Below are positions 5,327 through 7,695 of a stretch of 7,695 nucleotides of DNA, piece by piece (the stretch's first letter is position 1; each line of letters begins with the position of its first letter). Made by a program: the position numbers and the translations under genes. The DNA comes from Armatimonadota bacterium. GTDB lineage: Bacteria; Armatimonadota; SYMT01. The stretch is from NCBI GenBank assembly GCA_020696885.1, contig JAJFMS010000253.1, positions 1-7,695 of the forward strand, in the 5' to 3' direction. The notes under the pieces are model-generated. The model was not told the origin of the DNA. It searched no databases and saw only the letters and a program-made list of their open reading frames with translations.

Positions 5327-7531
5327 ATGCGCCGGCCGTGGTACGTCTACCCGCTGCTCTTCTGCGGCATCCTGTTCCTGCTGGGAGCGATCTTCCGGCC
5401 GGTGTTCGGTGTTACCAGCACCGCGCCGGGCGCCATCGTCACCGGTCCGGAGGGACAACTGGAGGTGCTGTCCGGCAGCCCTCTCGCACGGGCGGGGGTG
5501 GTTACCGGGGACCGTTTTATCAGCGGTGAGACGGTGCAGATCGCCGAAGCATCGGACGGCCCCCCGACGCTCAAGTGGAAGCAGGGCATTCCCCGCTCCG
5601 GCACGCTGGATATCCACCGCGGCGCCGCCCGGCTCACCCGCGAGGTTCGTCCGGCGCCGCCCGCCTGGCCGGTCCGCCTGGCATGGTGGGTGACCGGACT
5701 GCTGAACGTGGCGCTCACCACCATGGCGCTCGCCCTGTTCTGGCAGCGTCCGCGAGACGGTCGGGCGATCCTGCTGGGGCTGGTGCTGCTTGTCGCCCCG
5801 GTCTTCTCGCTTCCCCGGGAGCCGCGGCTCCTCCCGCTGGCGCTGGCGGCTCACTTCTTCGCGGTGTTCCCGGACGGCGGGGAGCTCACCCGCCGCCGGC
5901 GCTGGTGGCGGGCCGTGGCGATCTACACGCCGTTTGCCGTGTTCGGCTTCCTCGGGGCGGCCCTGGGCGACGGTGGGCACTCGCGGGCGGCGGCGACCGT
6001 GTTCGACCTCACCGCCATCGGCTATTCCCTCTTCTGCCTGGCGCGGGTGCTCGTACGGTGGCGCCGCTCCGAGGGCGAGCTGCGCGTTATCCGGACGCTG
6101 GTGGTCGCCACCTCCGCGATGTTCGCCGCTACCGTGGCGGCGGTATCCCAGCCGGTGTGGACCGTGTGGGACCAGTTCATCCCGGCCAACCTGATCCCCG
6201 CCGCGATCTTCAGCGCCGCGATGGCGCACTTGGTGTTCCGGCTGCGCGCGCTGGAAGTCCGGTTCATGGCCCGGCGGACCCTCCAGTACCTCCTGGCCCG
6301 CTGGACCCTGGGCACCCTGTTCCTGATCCCGGGGTTCATGCTCGTCTGGCGCTTCGGGCAGCTCTCCGTGAGCGGCGGCCGCAGCGACTCCCGTGAGGTG
6401 GTGTTCTACCTGCTCTGGATGTTCTTCACCGCCCTACTCATTGGGAAGCGGCATGAGGTGCTGCGGAACCTGGACCGCCGCTTCTTCCGGGACGTAGAGG
6501 CCACACGCCAGTCGCTCATCCAGCTTGCCCAGGACCTCGGCGACATCGCCGAGCCGGACGCCGTGCTCAACGCGCTGGAAGAAGGCGCCCGGCGCGCCCT
6601 GCAGCCGGAGTCCACCCGCTTTTCGCTGCCGGACGCTCCGGAGGAGCCCGGGGTCGAGTTAACGGTCCCGCTGCGTCGCGGCCAGCGCGTGTTGGGCTAC
6701 CTGCTCCTCGGGCCGAAGGCTGCGGACGAGCCCTATTCCACTGAAGAGCGACAGCTCCTGGAAGCCGCCGCGGTGCAGGCCGCAATGGCGCTGGAGAACG
6801 CCCGGCTGAACGCCGCGCTCCTGGCGCAGCAGCGAGAGGAGCTGGGGGTGCGCACCGCCGGCGTGCTGGCCGGCGCGGAGGAGGAGCGGCGGCGGTTGGC
6901 CGCGGATCTCCACGACCAGGTGCTGCCGGAGCTACGGCAGATTGCCGTAGACGTGGAGCGGCTCCAGACGCGGGCAAACGGGATGGCGCCCGACCTCCAG
7001 CGCGTGGCGGCGGAGGTTCGGGGCTCCATGGACAGCGTCCGCGAGGTGATGGAGGCGCTCCGTCCTTCGGCCCTCGACATGCTGGGCCTGGGCGACGCGC
7101 TGGAAAGCCACTTCCGCAAAGCGGCGGCCCGGTGCCATCCCCCGCTTACGGTGAGCGTGCGCCGCACCGGCGACGAGCCGCACCTCACGTCCGAGCAGAG
7201 CCTGGGGCTCTACCGCATCTGCCAGGAAGCGATCAATAATGTCCTGAAGCACTCCGGGGCCGAGCGCGCCGGCCTGGAGCTGGAGGGCGAGACGGACACC
7301 TTCCGGATCACCATCTGGGATAACGGCCAGGGCCTCCCCGCCGGCGCTGCCTCCGGCACCGGGCACGGGCTCCGCAACATGCGCTACCGCGCGGACCTCA
7401 TCGGCGCCGTGGTGACCTGGCATCCGAATACCGGGGATCGGGGATTGCGTGTGATGGTGGAGCTCTCGCCGGCGGGCGAGCGTGCCGCCGAGCCCGTGGA
7501 TAGCCTTTCTGCGCTACTGGTCGACTTATGA
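5327..7531 (+). CDS. Membrane sensor histidine kinase (PDZ-like, multi-TM, GAF-like, HisKA_3, HATPase_c)
   Basis: The 734-residue protein starts with a membrane segment (about 7-27). A PDZ-like extracytoplasmic domain follows (about 30-110, including GSPLARAGVVTGDRF at 50-64). About eight or nine further hydrophobic segments lie between 118 and 373. The cytoplasmic part has a GAF-like region (about 395-495) and a coiled linker, then the NarL-partner type dimerisation domain with EEERRRLAADLHDQVLP at 518-534; H529 is the phosphorylation site. The ATPase domain shows QEAINNVLKHS (633-643, N box), DNGQG (665-669, G1) and GTGHGLRNM (677-685, G2), so all catalytic motifs are intact. It should autophosphorylate on an unknown signal and pass phosphate to the response regulator encoded next, which it overlaps by 4 nt. 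The start is the first ATG after an in-frame TAA but has no clear Shine-Dalgarno. The signal may be a peptide, envelope stress or a lipid-phase cue; the sequence does not say. A link to the divergent arginine operon is possible but unproven. Confidence 0.93.
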   Translation: MRRPWYVYPLLFCGILFLLGAIFRPVFGVTSTAPGAIVTGPEGQLEVLSGSPLARAGVVTGDRFISGETVQIAEASDGPPTLKWKQGIPRSGTLDIHRGAARLTREVRPAPPAWPVRLAWWVTGLLNVALTTMALALFWQRPRDGRAILLGLVLLVAPVFSLPREPRLLPLALAAHFFAVFPDGGELTRRRRWWRAVAIYTPFAVFGFLGAALGDGGHSRAAATVFDLTAIGYSLFCLARVLVRWRRSEGELRVIRTLVVATSAMFAATVAAVSQPVWTVWDQFIPANLIPAAIFSAAMAHLVFRLRALEVRFMARRTLQYLLARWTLGTLFLIPGFMLVWRFGQLSVSGGRSDSREVVFYLLWMFFTALLIGKRHEVLRNLDRRFFRDVEATRQSLIQLAQDLGDIAEPDAVLNALEEGARRALQPESTRFSLPDAPEEPGVELTVPLRRGQRVLGYLLLGPKAADEPYSTEERQLLEAAAVQAAMALENARLNAALLAQQREELGVRTAGVLAGAEEERRRLAADLHDQVLPELRQIAVDVERLQTRANGMAPDLQRVAAEVRGSMDSVREVMEALRPSALDMLGLGDALESHFRKAAARCHPPLTVSVRRTGDEPHLTSEQSLGLYRICQEAINNVLKHSGAERAGLELEGETDTFRITIWDNGQGLPAGAASGTGHGLRNMRYRADLIGAVVTWHPNTGDRGLRVMVELSPAGERAAEPVDSLSALLVDL

Positions 7532-7695
7532 AAACACTGATCGCCGAGGACAACACCGCCCAGCGCGAGCACATGGAGCGGGTGCTGCGTGAGCGGGTCC
7601 CGCAATCGCTGCCCCTGGTCTCAGTAGCCGACGGCACGCAAGCCGTCGCCCGCGCCCGAGCCGAGCGACCGGAGCTGCTGGTGCTGGACATCCAG
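7528..7695 (+). CDS. Response regulator receiver domain, N-terminal fragment
   Basis: The first 56 codons of a gene that runs off the right edge. MKTLIAEDN opens a CheY-like receiver domain, with E7 and D8 as the acidic pocket. LLVLDIQ at 50-56 places the phospho-acceptor at D54, almost at the window end. The ATG overlaps the kinase stop in an ATGA junction, so translation is probably coupled and this is the cognate regulator. The HisKA_3 kinase type usually pairs with NarL/FixJ (LuxR-type helix-turn-helix) regulators, so a GerE-like output domain is expected downstream. That part is not in the window. Confidence 0.9.
   Translation, partial: MKTLIAEDNTAQREHMERVLRERVPQSLPLVSVADGTQAVARARAERPELLVLDIQ

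Noticed and set aside
5315..6229. Minus-strand open frame of 304 codons opposite the kinase N-terminus
   Set aside because: Low-complexity R/G/E/H composition and fully antisense to the membrane part of an intact kinase.

Overview
The window is GC-rich, densely coding bacterial chromosomal DNA with six protein genes. Four are complete and two are cut by the window ends. A Tat-exported DUF1501 protein, an NHL/PAL-like propeller, a large HisKA_3-type sensor kinase and several eroded intergenic repeat families suggest a soil or environmental phylum such as Gemmatimonadota or Acidobacteriota. That placement is inference; there is no rRNA or other marker here. I saw no tRNA, rRNA, CRISPR array, transposase or phage gene.

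Layout. Positions 1-177 (minus) hold the N-terminus of a Gfo/Idh/MocA-type oxidoreductase. Positions 178-409 hold a nested inverted-repeat element. Positions 410-1735 (minus) encode a Tat-exported DUF1501 protein, divergent from 1862-2794 (plus), an exported NHL propeller related to peptidyl-hydroxyglycine alpha-amidating lyases. Between this gene and the convergent arginine pair (2795-3016) lie a short GTGTTGGG-type repeat, a perfect 15-bp-stem hairpin and a degenerate composite repeat sharing its arm with the first element.

Positions 3017-5066 (minus) are a two-gene operon: a TIGR00300-type LOR/SDH protein (ornithine cyclodeaminase-like) followed, with a 17-nt overlap, by an ArgZ-like amidinotransferase-fold hydrolase. 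Together they resemble the two halves of cyanobacterial AgrE, unfused and in reverse order. The predicted route is arginine to ornithine plus ammonia and CO2, then ornithine to proline plus ammonia.

Positions 5067-5326 are a divergent control region largely filled by a GGAGT-motif inverted repeat with a small central hairpin. Positions 5327-7531 (plus) encode a 734-residue membrane histidine kinase, and 7528-7695 is the start of its response regulator, joined by an ATGA overlap.

The two most notable points are the split, order-swapped arginine-to-proline operon and the presence of repeat elements in every longer intergenic gap. I do not see convincing evidence of a wholly new multi-gene system.
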